This document shows, piece by piece, positions 6,455 through 15,156 of a stretch of DNA of 64,000 nucleotides (position 1 is the first letter of the stretch; each line of letters starts with the position of its first letter). Below the pieces are notes generated by a model. The model did no database searches, had not been told where the DNA came from, and saw only the letters and a program-made list of their open reading frames with translations. Source of the DNA: Martelella lutilitoris (GTDB lineage Bacteria; Pseudomonadota; Alphaproteobacteria; Rhizobiales; Rhizobiaceae); the NCBI RefSeq assembly GCF_016598595.1, contig NZ_CP066786.1:2813501-2877500 (forward strand). The letters are read 5' to 3'. The position numbers and the translations under genes are program-made.

Positions 6455-7675
6455 ATGGCTGATTTTCATCAAAATGGCGTTGTCGCAACGCTTCACAATC
6501 TGCGCGAGCGTTCGCTGCACCGGGTCGAGCGCGAACTGACCAGCTTCTCGGCAACCCGGCCGATCACCCTGATCCTGCCCTCGCTCTTCTCCGAGCTCGA
6601 GGCCGAGGCGCTCGACAATATCGTCAACCACCTGACGGAAGTGCCCTATATTTCCAACATCGTCATCGGCCTCGATCAGGCCGATGAAGAGCAGTACCGC
6701 TACGCGCTGAAATATTTCAGCCGCCTGCCGCAGAACCACGCCGTGCTCTGGAATGACGGACCGCGGATGCAGGCCGTCCACAACCGTCTCGGCGATGCGG
6801 CGCTCGCGCCGCAGGAGCCCGGCAAGGGCCGTAACGTCTGGTACTGCATCGGCTATGTGCTCGGCGCGCGCAATTCCTCCGTGGTGGCGCTGCATGACTG
6901 CGACATCGTCACCTATTCGCGCGAGATGCTGGCGCGGCTTGTCTACCCGGTCACGAATCCCGCCTTTCCCTACGTCTTCTCCAAGGGCTACTACCCGCGC
7001 ATCGCCGACGGCTCGCTCAACGGCCGCGTCACCCGGCTTCTCGTCACGCCGCTTCTCCTGAGCCTCGAGAAGACCATCGGTCACCAGCCCTATCTCGATT
7101 ATCTGAAGGCCTTCCGCTATCCGCTCGCCGGCGAATTCGCCATGCGCACCCATATCCTGCCCGATATCCGCATTCCCTGGGACTGGGGGCTGGAAATCGG
7201 CGTTCTCTCGGAACTGTGGCGCAACTATTCCAACGCCGCGATCTGCCAGGTCGATATTGCCGACGCCTACGACCACAAGCATCAGCCGCTGTCGCCGGAA
7301 GATGCCAGGAAGGGGCTGTCGCGCATGTCCACGGATATCTGCAAGGCGGTTTTCCGCAAGCTGGCGACCGACGGCGTAACCTTCTCGCAGGAAACGCTCA
7401 GGACCGTGAAGGCCTCCTATTTCCGCACCGCGCTCGATCTGGTCGAGATCTATCACAATGACGCCCGCATGAACGGGCTTTCGACGGATCGCCATAAGGA
7501 GGAGCAGGCCGTCGAACTCTTCGCCACCAACCTGATCGAGGCCGGCAATTCCTTCCTTGAGGAACCCGACGCCACGCCGCTGATGCCGCGCTGGAACCGC
7601 GTCCTGAGCGCCCTGCCCGACATTCTCGACGAGATGCAGGCCGCCGTCGCCGCCGATATGGCGGAATACGGCTAG
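6455..7675 (+). CDS. gpgS: Glucosyl-3-phosphoglycerate synthase-like glycosyltransferase (GT81)
   Basis: The 406-residue protein resembles the GpgS/MpgS group. It has a GT-A fold opening around ITLILPSLFSELEAEAL, a metal-binding acidic motif in VALHDCDIVTYS, and the downstream IPWDWGLEIGVLSEL segment typical of this family. The reaction is NDP-sugar (usually NDP-glucose) plus 3-phosphoglycerate to sugar-3-phosphoglycerate. The start is ATG 6455, with AGGAG upstream. With the phosphatase before it this is a complete two-step osmolyte pathway in the cytoplasm. The stop codon TAG is formed by the first bases of a dispersed palindromic repeat. Whether the donor is glucose or mannose is inferred, with glucose favoured. 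Confidence 0.82.
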   Translation: MADFHQNGVVATLHNLRERSLHRVERELTSFSATRPITLILPSLFSELEAEALDNIVNHLTEVPYISNIVIGLDQADEEQYRYALKYFSRLPQNHAVLWNDGPRMQAVHNRLGDAALAPQEPGKGRNVWYCIGYVLGARNSSVVALHDCDIVTYSREMLARLVYPVTNPAFPYVFSKGYYPRIADGSLNGRVTRLLVTPLLLSLEKTIGHQPYLDYLKAFRYPLAGEFAMRTHILPDIRIPWDWGLEIGVLSELWRNYSNAAICQVDIADAYDHKHQPLSPEDARKGLSRMSTDICKAVFRKLATDGVTFSQETLRTVKASYFRTALDLVEIYHNDARMNGLSTDRHKEEQAVELFATNLIEAGNSFLEEPDATPLMPRWNRVLSALPDILDEMQAAVAADMAEYG

Positions 7676-7773
7676 AGCGCCGTGCATCCATTCGGATGCA
7701 CAAAGGACGCTCTAACCTATTGAATCTACGCATCGTGCTTTCCGAAAATCGATTCCGATTTTCGGGCCGATGC
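7674..7773. repeat. Dispersed double-palindrome element, family I, full copy
   Basis: The element consists of two nested hairpins. The first pairs AGAGCG with CGCTCT around GTGCATCC/GGATGCAC. The second pairs GCATCG with CGATGC around CCGAAAATCG/CGATTTTCGG. Related copies lie at 17098 and 45868. Elements of this type are scattered through rhizobial genomes. Its first bases overlap the TAG stop of the upstream gene. The rest of the 7676-7902 gap shows no gene. Confidence 0.85.
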
Positions 7774-7902
7774 TGTAAGCAGCCGAAACGCCGCCGGATG
7801 ATGAACCGGCCGGCAGGCGCATCGGCTGGCCCGCACATTCCTTCAGCTTCCCGGAAGGCCGCCGGCGCATGCGCCGGTCGGGCGCCCTTCGGCCCGCCGC
7901 GT

Positions 7903-8781
7903 TCAGCCGCCGAAGCGCGGTTCGGGCAGGCCCCTGATCCCGAGCCCCGTGATCGCGAACAGGCTCCCGCGCAGAACGCCGTCACCGGGAAAGCGCGGCA
8001 GCGGCGGCTTGGCCATCGAGGTGACATAGAGCACATCAAGGTTCGGCCCGCCGAACTGCACGCTGGTCACCTTCTTCACCGGCATCTCGATCTCGCGGTC
8101 GAGCGTGCCGTCGGGCGCATAACGGCAGATCCGGCCGTCATAGACGAGCGCCAGCCAGTAATAGCCTTCGGCATCCACCGTCGCCCCGTCCGCAGCGCCG
8201 CCATTCGAGGTATCAACCTTCGTGAAGGTCCGGCGGTTCGAAACCGCGCCCGTCCCGATATCGTAGTCATAGGCCCAGACCTCGCCGGTCCAGGTGTCGG
8301 TGAAATAGAAGGTCCTGTCGTCCGGCGCGAAACAGGGGCCGTTCGAGCAGATGATGCCGTCGTCGACCTTGGTGACGCTGAAGTCCGGATCGACCCGGTA
8401 GAGCGCGCCTTTCGGCCCCTCTTCCATCATGTCCATGGAGCCGGCGAAGAACCGCCCCCTGCGGTCGCATTTGCCGTCATTGAGGCGGGTGGTATCCATT
8501 CCCGGTTCGGGGTCGTGCAGCAACTGGCAGTCGCCGCTTTCGAAATCCAGCAGATGGAAGCCCTTGTCCAGCGACACGATGGCGCCGGAACCATCCTTGC
8601 GCAACGCCATGGATCCGATCTTGCCCGGCACGTCCCACGCGCGCAACTCGGTGCCTTCGGCGGTGCAACGGAACACCCGTCCGTCCATCGAATCGATGAA
8701 ATAGAGCCGCTGGCTCTTCACGTCCCAGACCGGACCTTCGCCCAGCGTGGTCTTCACATCCAGCAAAATGTCGATCTTCAT
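7903..8781 (-). CDS. SMP-30/gluconolactonase-family lactonase
   Basis: The 292-residue beta-propeller protein of the SMP-30/LRE family probably hydrolyses a sugar lactone to its aldonic acid. The metal-site motifs are clear: TLGEGPVWD with the conserved glutamate near residue 15, TRLNDGKCDRRGRFFAGSMD with the asparagine and aspartate, and SNGPCFAPD plus YFTDTW in the later blades. It is the last gene of the catabolic operon on the minus strand, 20 bases after the BKACE gene. The substrate is unknown and should be the lactone made by, or imported with, the upstream functions. No signal peptide is seen, so it acts in the cytoplasm. Confidence 0.87.
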   Translation of the reverse strand: MKIDILLDVKTTLGEGPVWDVKSQRLYFIDSMDGRVFRCTAEGTELRAWDVPGKIGSMALRKDGSGAIVSLDKGFHLLDFESGDCQLLHDPEPGMDTTRLNDGKCDRRGRFFAGSMDMMEEGPKGALYRVDPDFSVTKVDDGIICSNGPCFAPDDRTFYFTDTWTGEVWAYDYDIGTGAVSNRRTFTKVDTSNGGAADGATVDAEGYYWLALVYDGRICRYAPDGTLDREIEMPVKKVTSVQFGGPNLDVLYVTSMAKPPLPRFPGDGVLRGSLFAITGLGIRGLPEPRFGG

Positions 8782-8801
8782 GTCCGTTCTCTCCCTCCCT
8801 G

Positions 8802-9728
8802 TCAGAAATTCACCGCGTGGCCGCCCTTGAGCGCGAGCATCGCCCGGGCCTCGTCGGGCGTGGCGATCGCGAGCCCCAATCCCTCGACGAGGGCGCGCGC
8901 CTTGGCGACCTGCTGGGCATTGCTCTCCGCGAGCTTGCCGCGGGCAATCCAGATGCTGTCCTCAAGCCCCACGCGGATATTCCCGCCCATGCTCACCGCC
9001 TGGGCGGCGATGCGGAACTGGTCCTTGCCGGCGCCCAGAACCGACCAGCGGAAGTCGCTGCCGAACAGCCGGTCGGCGGTCCGTTTCATGTGCATCACGT
9101 CCTCCGGGTGGGTGCCGATGCCGCCCAGAAGCCCGAAGACCGACTGCACGAAGAATGGCGGCTTCACCAGCCCGCGATCGGCGAAATGGGCGAGGTTGTA
9201 GAGATGCGAGATGTCGTAGCATTCGAACTCGAAACGGGTGTCGTTGCCGTAGCAGGTCTCCAGCACATATTCGATATCCTTGAACGAATTGCGGAACACA
9301 AGATCGCGCGAGCCTTCCAGGTGCTCGCGCTCCCATTCATGCTTGAACTCCTTGTATTTCGCCAACAGCGGGAAAAAGCCGAAATTCATCGAGCCCATGT
9401 TGAGCGAGGCGACCTCGGGTGACCACTTGGCCGCCGGTCTGGTGCGCTCGTCCACGGTCATGTAGGGCGAACCGCCGGTGGTGATGTTCACGACCGCGTT
9501 GGTCGACTGCTTGATGCGGCCGAGAAAGGGCGCGAAGGCTTCCGGCGACTGATCGGGCTTGCCGGTCTTCGGATCGCGCGCATGCAGGTGCAGGATCGCG
9601 GCCCCGGCCTCGGCGGCGCCGATGGCGGCCTCGGCGATCTCGTCGGGGGTGATCGGCAGGTATTGCGACATGGTCGGGGTGTGGATGGCGCCGGTCACGG
9701 CGCAGGTGATGATCACTTTGTCGGGCAT
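8802..9728 (-). CDS. BKACE family beta-keto acid cleavage enzyme (DUF849)
   Basis: The 308-residue TIM-barrel enzyme is of the family whose founding member is 3-keto-5-aminohexanoate cleavage enzyme. Such enzymes exchange the acyl part of a 3-oxoacid with acetyl-CoA, giving acetoacetate (or a derivative) and a new acyl-CoA. The zinc ligands are visible in LHLHARDPKTGKP (two histidines near residue 47) and in GGNIRVGLEDSIW (glutamate near 255). FECYDISHLYNLAHF is another family signature. The start is ATG 9728, four bases after the dehydrogenase stop. It directly follows a 3-hydroxy acid dehydrogenase that could supply the 3-keto acid. Known members act on carnitine-, lysine- and other-derived 3-oxoacids, so the substrate here is open. 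Confidence 0.9.
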   Translation of the reverse strand: MPDKVIITCAVTGAIHTPTMSQYLPITPDEIAEAAIGAAEAGAAILHLHARDPKTGKPDQSPEAFAPFLGRIKQSTNAVVNITTGGSPYMTVDERTRPAAKWSPEVASLNMGSMNFGFFPLLAKYKEFKHEWEREHLEGSRDLVFRNSFKDIEYVLETCYGNDTRFEFECYDISHLYNLAHFADRGLVKPPFFVQSVFGLLGGIGTHPEDVMHMKRTADRLFGSDFRWSVLGAGKDQFRIAAQAVSMGGNIRVGLEDSIWIARGKLAESNAQQVAKARALVEGLGLAIATPDEARAMLALKGGHAVNF

Positions 9729-9732
9729 GGTC

Positions 9733-10674
9733 TCAGTCTCCGATTTCCTCTGCGGCGCGCCGTTTGTGGGCGGCAAGGGCCATAAGCCGCCGGTCACGCC
9801 AGGCTTGCCGGTCGGCGATGTTTTCTGCGGGAAGCGCGGCGCGGCGCTCTGCCTCGATGCGGTCCAGCACGACGCCGCGCCAGTCGGCGGGGGGCTGTCC
9901 GGAGAGGCCGTCATAAATGCCGGCATAGCGTTCGACATATTGCCGCACGCCCTCAGGGGCGTTGAGGTCGATCGTCTCGAACGGGCCGATGAACGACCAG
10001 CGCAGCGCAAGGCCCTCGCTGAGGCCAATGTCGATGTCCTCCGCGCTGGCATAGCCGTCGGCAACCAGCCGGAAGGCCTCATGCAACAGCGCACCCTGCA
10101 TCCGGTTCATGACGAAGCCATCGATCTCCTTTTGCATGACGATGGGGCGCATCCCCGCCGCGCGCAGCATGGTCGCCGTGCGTTCGACCAGCGCCGGATC
10201 GGTCCATGGCGCGGGCACCAGCTCCGCCGCCGGCACCAGATAGGCGGGATTGATCGGATGGTTGACCATGACCCGGTGACGCCCCGCAAGCCCCTCGGAG
10301 ATCGCCGAGGGCAGCAGCGCGGAAGACGACGAGGCGAGCACGGTTTCCGGCCCGGCGATCGCGTCGAGCCGCGCGAAGATGGCGCGCTTCACGCCAATTT
10401 CCTCGAACGTGCTTTCCTGCACGTGTTCCGCCCCCTCCAGCGCCTCTTCGAGCGTGGCGACGGGGCGGATGCGGGCAAGTGCCTCCTCGGCGGCGCAATC
10501 GATGAGGCCGAGCCGTTCCAGCTCGGGCAGCATCGCCGCAGCAAAAGCGCGCGCGGCGTGCGGCGCTTCGGCGTTCTCGTCCCAGAGCCGCACTTCGTGG
10601 CCGGCGCGGGCGAAGACGATGGACCAGGCGCGGCCGATCAGGCCAGCGCCGATGCAGGCGACGGGGGCGGGCAT
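9733..10674 (-). CDS. 3-hydroxyacid dehydrogenase, L-gulonate-3-DH/lambda-crystallin-like
   Basis: The 313-residue NAD-dependent enzyme has a Rossmann start (CIGAGLIGRAWSIVFARAG) and the 3-hydroxyacyl-CoA dehydrogenase catalytic histidine region VNHPINPAYLVPAAELVP. It resembles eukaryotic lambda-crystallin/L-gulonate 3-dehydrogenase over its length: EHVQEST, SSSSALLPS, GFVMNRMQGALLHEAFRL, LSEGLALRWSFIGPFETIDLN and the C-terminal QAWRDRRLM. L-carnitine 3-dehydrogenase is the nearest alternative. It probably oxidises C3 of a polyhydroxy acid. Its ATG overlaps the SDR stop (TGATG), and the BKACE gene follows after four bases, so the two steps are translated together. Confidence 0.82.
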   Translation of the reverse strand: MPAPVACIGAGLIGRAWSIVFARAGHEVRLWDENAEAPHAARAFAAAMLPELERLGLIDCAAEEALARIRPVATLEEALEGAEHVQESTFEEIGVKRAIFARLDAIAGPETVLASSSSALLPSAISEGLAGRHRVMVNHPINPAYLVPAAELVPAPWTDPALVERTATMLRAAGMRPIVMQKEIDGFVMNRMQGALLHEAFRLVADGYASAEDIDIGLSEGLALRWSFIGPFETIDLNAPEGVRQYVERYAGIYDGLSGQPPADWRGVVLDRIEAERRAALPAENIADRQAWRDRRLMALAAHKRRAAEEIGD

Positions 10675-11468
10675 CACAGCGTCTCCACATTGCCGTCGAC
10701 AGGGAAGCTCTGCCCCGACAGGTTGCGTCCGGTATCGGCGATCAGGAAGGCGGCCATATCGGCGACATCCTCCGGCGGGGTCATGCGCCGCAGCGAGACG
10801 TTGGACAGGTAGCGCTCGGTCATCGCCTCGTGGCTGACGCCGGTCTGCTCGGCGCGGGCGGCGATCACCTTTTCGATGCGCGGTCCGGCGATGATGCCGG
10901 GCAGGATGGCATTGGCGCGGATATTGTCCGGCCCCAGTTCCTTGGCAAGGCTCTGGGTAAAGCCGACGACGCCCCACTTGGCAGAGGCGTAGGGCGTGCG
11001 GAAGGCATAGCCGAACTTGCCCGCAGAAGACGAGATATTGACGATGGCCCCACCGCCGGCCGCGCGCAGCATCGGCACGGCATAATGGGTGCAGAGGAAC
11101 TGTCCGGTGAGGCAGATGTCGATGCAGCGTCGCCAGTCGGCGGTCGATATCGCGTCGACGCCGCCGGTCGGGCCGGCAATCCCGGCATTGTTGACCAGCG
11201 CATCGAGCCCGCCCATGCCGGTCTCGATGGCCTTGAAGAATGCCGCGACCTGGGCCTCGTCCGAGACGTCGGCCAGCATCGCGACCTCGGCGCCAAGCGC
11301 GGCGGACGAAGCCTTAAGCGCCGCCGGATCCACGTCGCAGATCGCCAGCCGGGCGCCCTGGCGGGCGAGTTCGCGGGCGATGCAGAGGCCGATGCCGCCT
11401 GCGCCTGCGCTGATCGCGATGCGTTTTCCGGAAAGGCCGGGCAAAATCATGCGGGGGGTGTCGTTCAT
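10674..11468 (-). CDS. Short-chain dehydrogenase/reductase (SDR)
   Basis: The 264-residue classical SDR has a glycine-rich cofactor site with an unusual opening (SAGAGGIG instead of TGxxxGIG), the DV pair for adenine binding (MLADVSD), NNAGIAG, the catalytic serine in NISSSAG, and YASAK with the active-site tyrosine and lysine. In a sugar operon it most likely oxidises a sugar or sugar acid with NAD(P), for example to a lactone. The start is ATG 11468 after GGAGATTGCC. It lies 11 bases after the permease stop. The substrate is unknown. Confidence 0.85.
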   Translation of the reverse strand: MNDTPRMILPGLSGKRIAISAGAGGIGLCIARELARQGARLAICDVDPAALKASSAALGAEVAMLADVSDEAQVAAFFKAIETGMGGLDALVNNAGIAGPTGGVDAISTADWRRCIDICLTGQFLCTHYAVPMLRAAGGGAIVNISSSAGKFGYAFRTPYASAKWGVVGFTQSLAKELGPDNIRANAILPGIIAGPRIEKVIAARAEQTGVSHEAMTERYLSNVSLRRMTPPEDVADMAAFLIADTGRNLSGQSFPVDGNVETL

Positions 11469-11479
11469 GGCAATCTCCT

Positions 11480-13537
11480 TCATTCGCGCAGGGCGATAAC
11501 GGCCATCAGGATGACGAGGCCGAAGAACACGGATCGGAAGGCAAAGGGCAGCGAAGTGCCCGCAAGCAGTGTCTGCATCGCGGTGAGCAGCAGCGCGCCG
11601 CCCAGCATGCCGGCATAGTGCCCGCGCCCGCCGGTGATCAGCGCGCCGCCGACCACCACCACGGCGATCGAGGGCAGCAGGTAGTCGTCGCCCATGCCGA
11701 GGCTCGCCTGTCCGGAGAACCCGGCGAGCAGGACGCCCACCAGCGCGGCGCAGAGCGCCGAGAGGATATAGACCGAGACGATCACCCGCCCGGTGCTGAC
11801 GCCCGAGAGACGCGCGGCGAGCGCGCTGTTGCCGACGGCGTAGACGCGCCGGCCGAATACCGTGCGCCCGAGAAGCAGGATCGCCGCGGCGGCAAAGGCG
11901 ATCATGAACAGGATGACCGGGGTCACGCCGAGCACCTTGCCGGTCATCAGCCAGCGCAGCGCAGGCGGGGCAAAACCCGCCGGCGTGCCGCCGGACCAGA
12001 TCAGCGCCGCGCCCTGCAGAATGCCGTTCATCGCCAGCGTCACCACGATCGGGGACAACCCGAGCGCCACCACGCCAAGCCCGTTCGCCAGCCCGATCAG
12101 CGCCGCCACCGCGAACACCACCGGCAGTGCGACCAGAAGGCCAGCGTCCTGACCGCCGACCAGACCCGTCATCAGCACGCCCGACAGCGCGATGCACCAT
12201 GGCAGCGACAGGTCGAGCCCGCCGGTCAGGATCACCGCGCCCTGGCCCAGCGCCAGGATGGCGAGGAAGCTTGAAAGCACCAGCAGCGAGTCCCAGTAGC
12301 GCCATCCGGTGAACACGCCTCCGAGAACCAGATGCGTCGCGACCAGCACCAGGACGAGGCAGAGCCAGGCGGGGAGCGCATGCCGCAGCGTCGCGCCGTG
12401 GCGTTGCATGAAGCTCAGCTTGAGCGCGGCGTCTGCAGGCTCAGTGAAGGCGAGCCTGCGATCCGCCTTCGGCCGTTGCGACACCAGCCAGCCCTTGCGG
12501 CGGGCGGCGAGCGCGTCCTTCAGCTCGCGCAAGCGCTGCGACAGCGGGCTGTCCTTGCTCATTGAACCGGCCAGAACCGCGATCAACAGCACGGCGCTTT
12601 CCGCAATCGTGGCGTAATAGGCCGAGACATTGAGTGACAGCAGAAGGTTCACCACGATCATCAGGATATAGGCCCCGAAAATCGTGCCGGGTATGCCGCC
12701 CTTGCCGCCGCCGAGCCGGGTGCCGCCGATGACGACGGCGGCAAAGGTCGGCAGCAGCAGTGCGTTGCCCGCCAGCGGATCGCCGCTGCCGGTCTGGGCG
12801 CTGACGAACACGCCGGCCAGACCGTAGAGCCCGCCTGCGAGCATGTAGGTGAAGAAGGTGACGGCGCGGGTGTGAAGCCCCGTCGCACGGGCGGCCTCGG
12901 GATCGCTTCCCACCGCATAAAGCGTCACGCCGAAGGCGGTGCGCTTGAGCCAGAGCCAAGCCAGAACCAGAACGCCGAGCAGGGTCAGCGGCGCGGGCAG
13001 CAGGCCCGGCAGGGTGTCGCCGAGATAGACCGAAGCGAGCGACGGCGCAACGAAGCCGCCGGGTGTCGCCATCACCAGAAGGGTCAGTCCCTGGACGATG
13101 AACATGACCGCCAGCGTCACCACGATCGGCTGGAGCCGCATCACCGCGACGAAAAACCCGTTCACCGCGCCGACGCCCATGCCGATCGCGATGCCGATGG
13201 CCGTCCAGAGCGGCACGGAGGCCTCCATGTTCGCCGGATCCATCGACGTCGCGAGCACCGCGTTGACCAGCGACACCACGGCGCCTGCCGAAAGGTCGAA
13301 GCCACCGGAAAGGATCACCAGCGTCTGCCCGGCGGCAGCAATGGCCGTGGTGGCTCCGCCGCTTGCCAGAAAGGAAATGTCGAAATAGCTCAGCGGGTAC
13401 GGGCTGAGAAAGCTGTTGAGCAGCATCAGCCCGGCAAACACCAGGGCGGCGACAATCACCGCCTGGGCCCGTTTGAGGCTGCGCAGGCCCGGCAGCCGGG
13501 CGGCGCGCGGGGCAAAGGAAATGGGCTGATCGGTCAT
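11480..13537 (-). CDS. Fused double-domain sugar ABC transporter permease
   Basis: This one polypeptide of 685 residues contains two complete RbsC/YtfT-type permease domains. Domain 1 (about residues 20-325) includes SGGFDLSAGAVVSLVNA and the coupling region GGTRLGGGKGGIPGTIFGA. A cytoplasmic linker of about 60 charged residues follows (ELKDALAARRKGW). Domain 2 (about 385-685) has the same order: TGGLDLSLPWCIALSG, then VVVGGALITGGRGHYAGMLG. In most family systems one permease dimerises, or two separate genes are used. Here the heterodimer is tied together. The start is ATG 13537, overlapping the ATPase stop by ATGA. Confidence 0.9.
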   Translation of the reverse strand: MTDQPISFAPRAARLPGLRSLKRAQAVIVAALVFAGLMLLNSFLSPYPLSYFDISFLASGGATTAIAAAGQTLVILSGGFDLSAGAVVSLVNAVLATSMDPANMEASVPLWTAIGIAIGMGVGAVNGFFVAVMRLQPIVVTLAVMFIVQGLTLLVMATPGGFVAPSLASVYLGDTLPGLLPAPLTLLGVLVLAWLWLKRTAFGVTLYAVGSDPEAARATGLHTRAVTFFTYMLAGGLYGLAGVFVSAQTGSGDPLAGNALLLPTFAAVVIGGTRLGGGKGGIPGTIFGAYILMIVVNLLLSLNVSAYYATIAESAVLLIAVLAGSMSKDSPLSQRLRELKDALAARRKGWLVSQRPKADRRLAFTEPADAALKLSFMQRHGATLRHALPAWLCLVLVLVATHLVLGGVFTGWRYWDSLLVLSSFLAILALGQGAVILTGGLDLSLPWCIALSGVLMTGLVGGQDAGLLVALPVVFAVAALIGLANGLGVVALGLSPIVVTLAMNGILQGAALIWSGGTPAGFAPPALRWLMTGKVLGVTPVILFMIAFAAAAILLLGRTVFGRRVYAVGNSALAARLSGVSTGRVIVSVYILSALCAALVGVLLAGFSGQASLGMGDDYLLPSIAVVVVGGALITGGRGHYAGMLGGALLLTAMQTLLAGTSLPFAFRSVFFGLVILMAVIALRE

Positions 13538-15093
13538 GCCGGGTTCTCCCGCCGGTCGGAGGGCTTCGAACCGTGAAGCGGATCGCTGCCCCCGAGCGTC
13601 GCTTCCATGATGGCGTTCTCGGTCAGGGCGCCGCCTTCGAGCCAGCGGCTCACGCGGCCCTCGTAAAGCACCCCGACGCGGTCGCACAGATGCACCAGTT
13701 CGGGAATTTCGGTCGAATGCAGCAGCACCGAACCGCCCGCATCCGAATAGGCGCGCAGAAGCGCGTAGAGCTGTTCCTTGGTGCCGACATCGATGCCGCG
13801 CGTGGGGTCGAAGAGCAGCAGGATGCGGCTTTGCGCCACCAGCCACTTCGCCAGCACGATCTTCTGCTGGTTGCCGCCCGAAAACGCGCCGGCGGGCAGG
13901 TAATGCGCGCGTTCATCGACCTCGACGGCGGCGAAGGCGCCGGCAGCGGCGCGCGCCTCTGCGGCGTCATCCAGCAACGGACCGCGGCAAAACCGCGACA
14001 GCACCGGCAGGCTGACATTCTGCCGCCCCGGCAGCTTGAGGAACAGGCCCTGCGTCTTGCGTTCCTCGGGCACCAGACCGATGGCGACGGAAGACTGCAG
14101 CGCGTCGGCGGGCGAGCGCAGGTGCAGCGGCGCGCCATCCAGTTCGATATGGCCCGCATGCAGGTGTTCCTGGCCGAACAGCGCCGAAAACAGCGCCTCC
14201 TGGCCCATGCCCTGCAGCCCGGCAATGCCGAGGATCTCACCCCGGTGCAGCGCGATGTCGGCCTCCTTCAGCTTTGGCCCGGCCGACAGGGCGCGCGTCG
14301 CCAGCACCGGTGTTTCACCATGCCTGTCGCGCGGGGCGCGCGGCGGCGGGAAGGCGTTCTCCACCGAGCGTCCGATGATCATCTCCACCACTTCGGCATC
14401 GGTGACGTCGGCTACTTTCGCCGAATGCACCGAGCGCCCGTTGCGCAGGATGGTCAGCGTGTCGCAGAAGGCGCGCACCTCGGGCATGCGGTGCGAGATG
14501 AACAGGACGGTGATCCCCCGCGCCGCCGCATCGGCGATGATCCGTCCGAGCCAGTCCACGTCGCCGCCGGAAAGGGCCGAGGTCGGCTCGTCCAGCAACA
14601 GGATGCGCGGCTTGCGATAGAGCGCGCGGGCAATCTCGATCTTCTGGCGCGATGCGAGCGTCAGTTCGCCGGCCAGAGCATCAAGGTCGACGGGAAGGTC
14701 GAGCGCGTCGAAATGGGCGGTTACGGCGCGACGGGTGCGCCCGCGGTTCAGCGTTGCGAGCGGCGTCCATGGCGCGCGCGGCAGCAGCATGTTGTCGAGC
14801 ACCGTCAGGTCTGGCACGAGGGTCAGTTCCTGGAAGGCGGTCTGCACGCCCGCCGCATGGGCGTCGCGCGGCGAGCGCAACGCGACCTGCCGCCCGTCGA
14901 TGCGAATGTCGCCGGCATCGGGCCGCACAAGGCCCGACAGCAGCTTCATCGTGGTCGATTTGCCCGCGCCGTTCTCTCCCAAAAGCGCGTGGACGCGTCC
15001 GGGAGCGACGGAAAACGCGACCTGGTCATTGGCCACAGTTGGTCCGTAGGCCTTGGTCAGGCCCGAGACCGCGACGGCGGGTGCGGATGACAT
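13534..15093 (-). CDS. Sugar ABC transporter ATP-binding protein (two ATPase domains, RbsA/MglA type)
   Basis: The protein, 519 aa, has two ABC domains as in the RbsA/MglA/XylG group. The N-terminal domain has Walker A GENGAGKST at residues 39-47, a degenerate signature LASRQKIEIARAL and Walker B ILLLDEPTSAL. The C-terminal domain has the usual degenerate Walker A (GLQGMGQEALF), a full FSGGNQQK signature and LLLFDPTRGIDVGTKE. It powers sugar uptake through the fused permease. It follows the binding-protein gene after 63 bases and overlaps the permease start, so the order is binding protein, ATPase, permease. Confidence 0.93.
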   Translation of the reverse strand: MSSAPAVAVSGLTKAYGPTVANDQVAFSVAPGRVHALLGENGAGKSTTMKLLSGLVRPDAGDIRIDGRQVALRSPRDAHAAGVQTAFQELTLVPDLTVLDNMLLPRAPWTPLATLNRGRTRRAVTAHFDALDLPVDLDALAGELTLASRQKIEIARALYRKPRILLLDEPTSALSGGDVDWLGRIIADAAARGITVLFISHRMPEVRAFCDTLTILRNGRSVHSAKVADVTDAEVVEMIIGRSVENAFPPPRAPRDRHGETPVLATRALSAGPKLKEADIALHRGEILGIAGLQGMGQEALFSALFGQEHLHAGHIELDGAPLHLRSPADALQSSVAIGLVPEERKTQGLFLKLPGRQNVSLPVLSRFCRGPLLDDAAEARAAAGAFAAVEVDERAHYLPAGAFSGGNQQKIVLAKWLVAQSRILLLFDPTRGIDVGTKEQLYALLRAYSDAGGSVLLHSTEIPELVHLCDRVGVLYEGRVSRWLEGGALTENAIMEATLGGSDPLHGSKPSDRRENPA

Positions 15094-15156
15094 GGCGTCC
15101 TCGAAAATTCCGTGGAAGGGTCCGGCGACGCCCGGCCGCCGGATCGGAACGCTGGA

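Noticed and set aside
7696..9201. Plus-strand open frame of 501 codons opposite the lactonase and BKACE genes
   Set aside because: The N-terminal part is translated repeat element, and the rest mirrors two genes with complete family motifs.
8802..10674. Firm assignment of the dehydrogenase/BKACE pair to carnitine catabolism
   Set aside because: Carnitine loci usually carry a betaine-type transporter and a thioesterase. Here the importer is of the sugar class and a lactonase is present, so it is kept only as an alternative.
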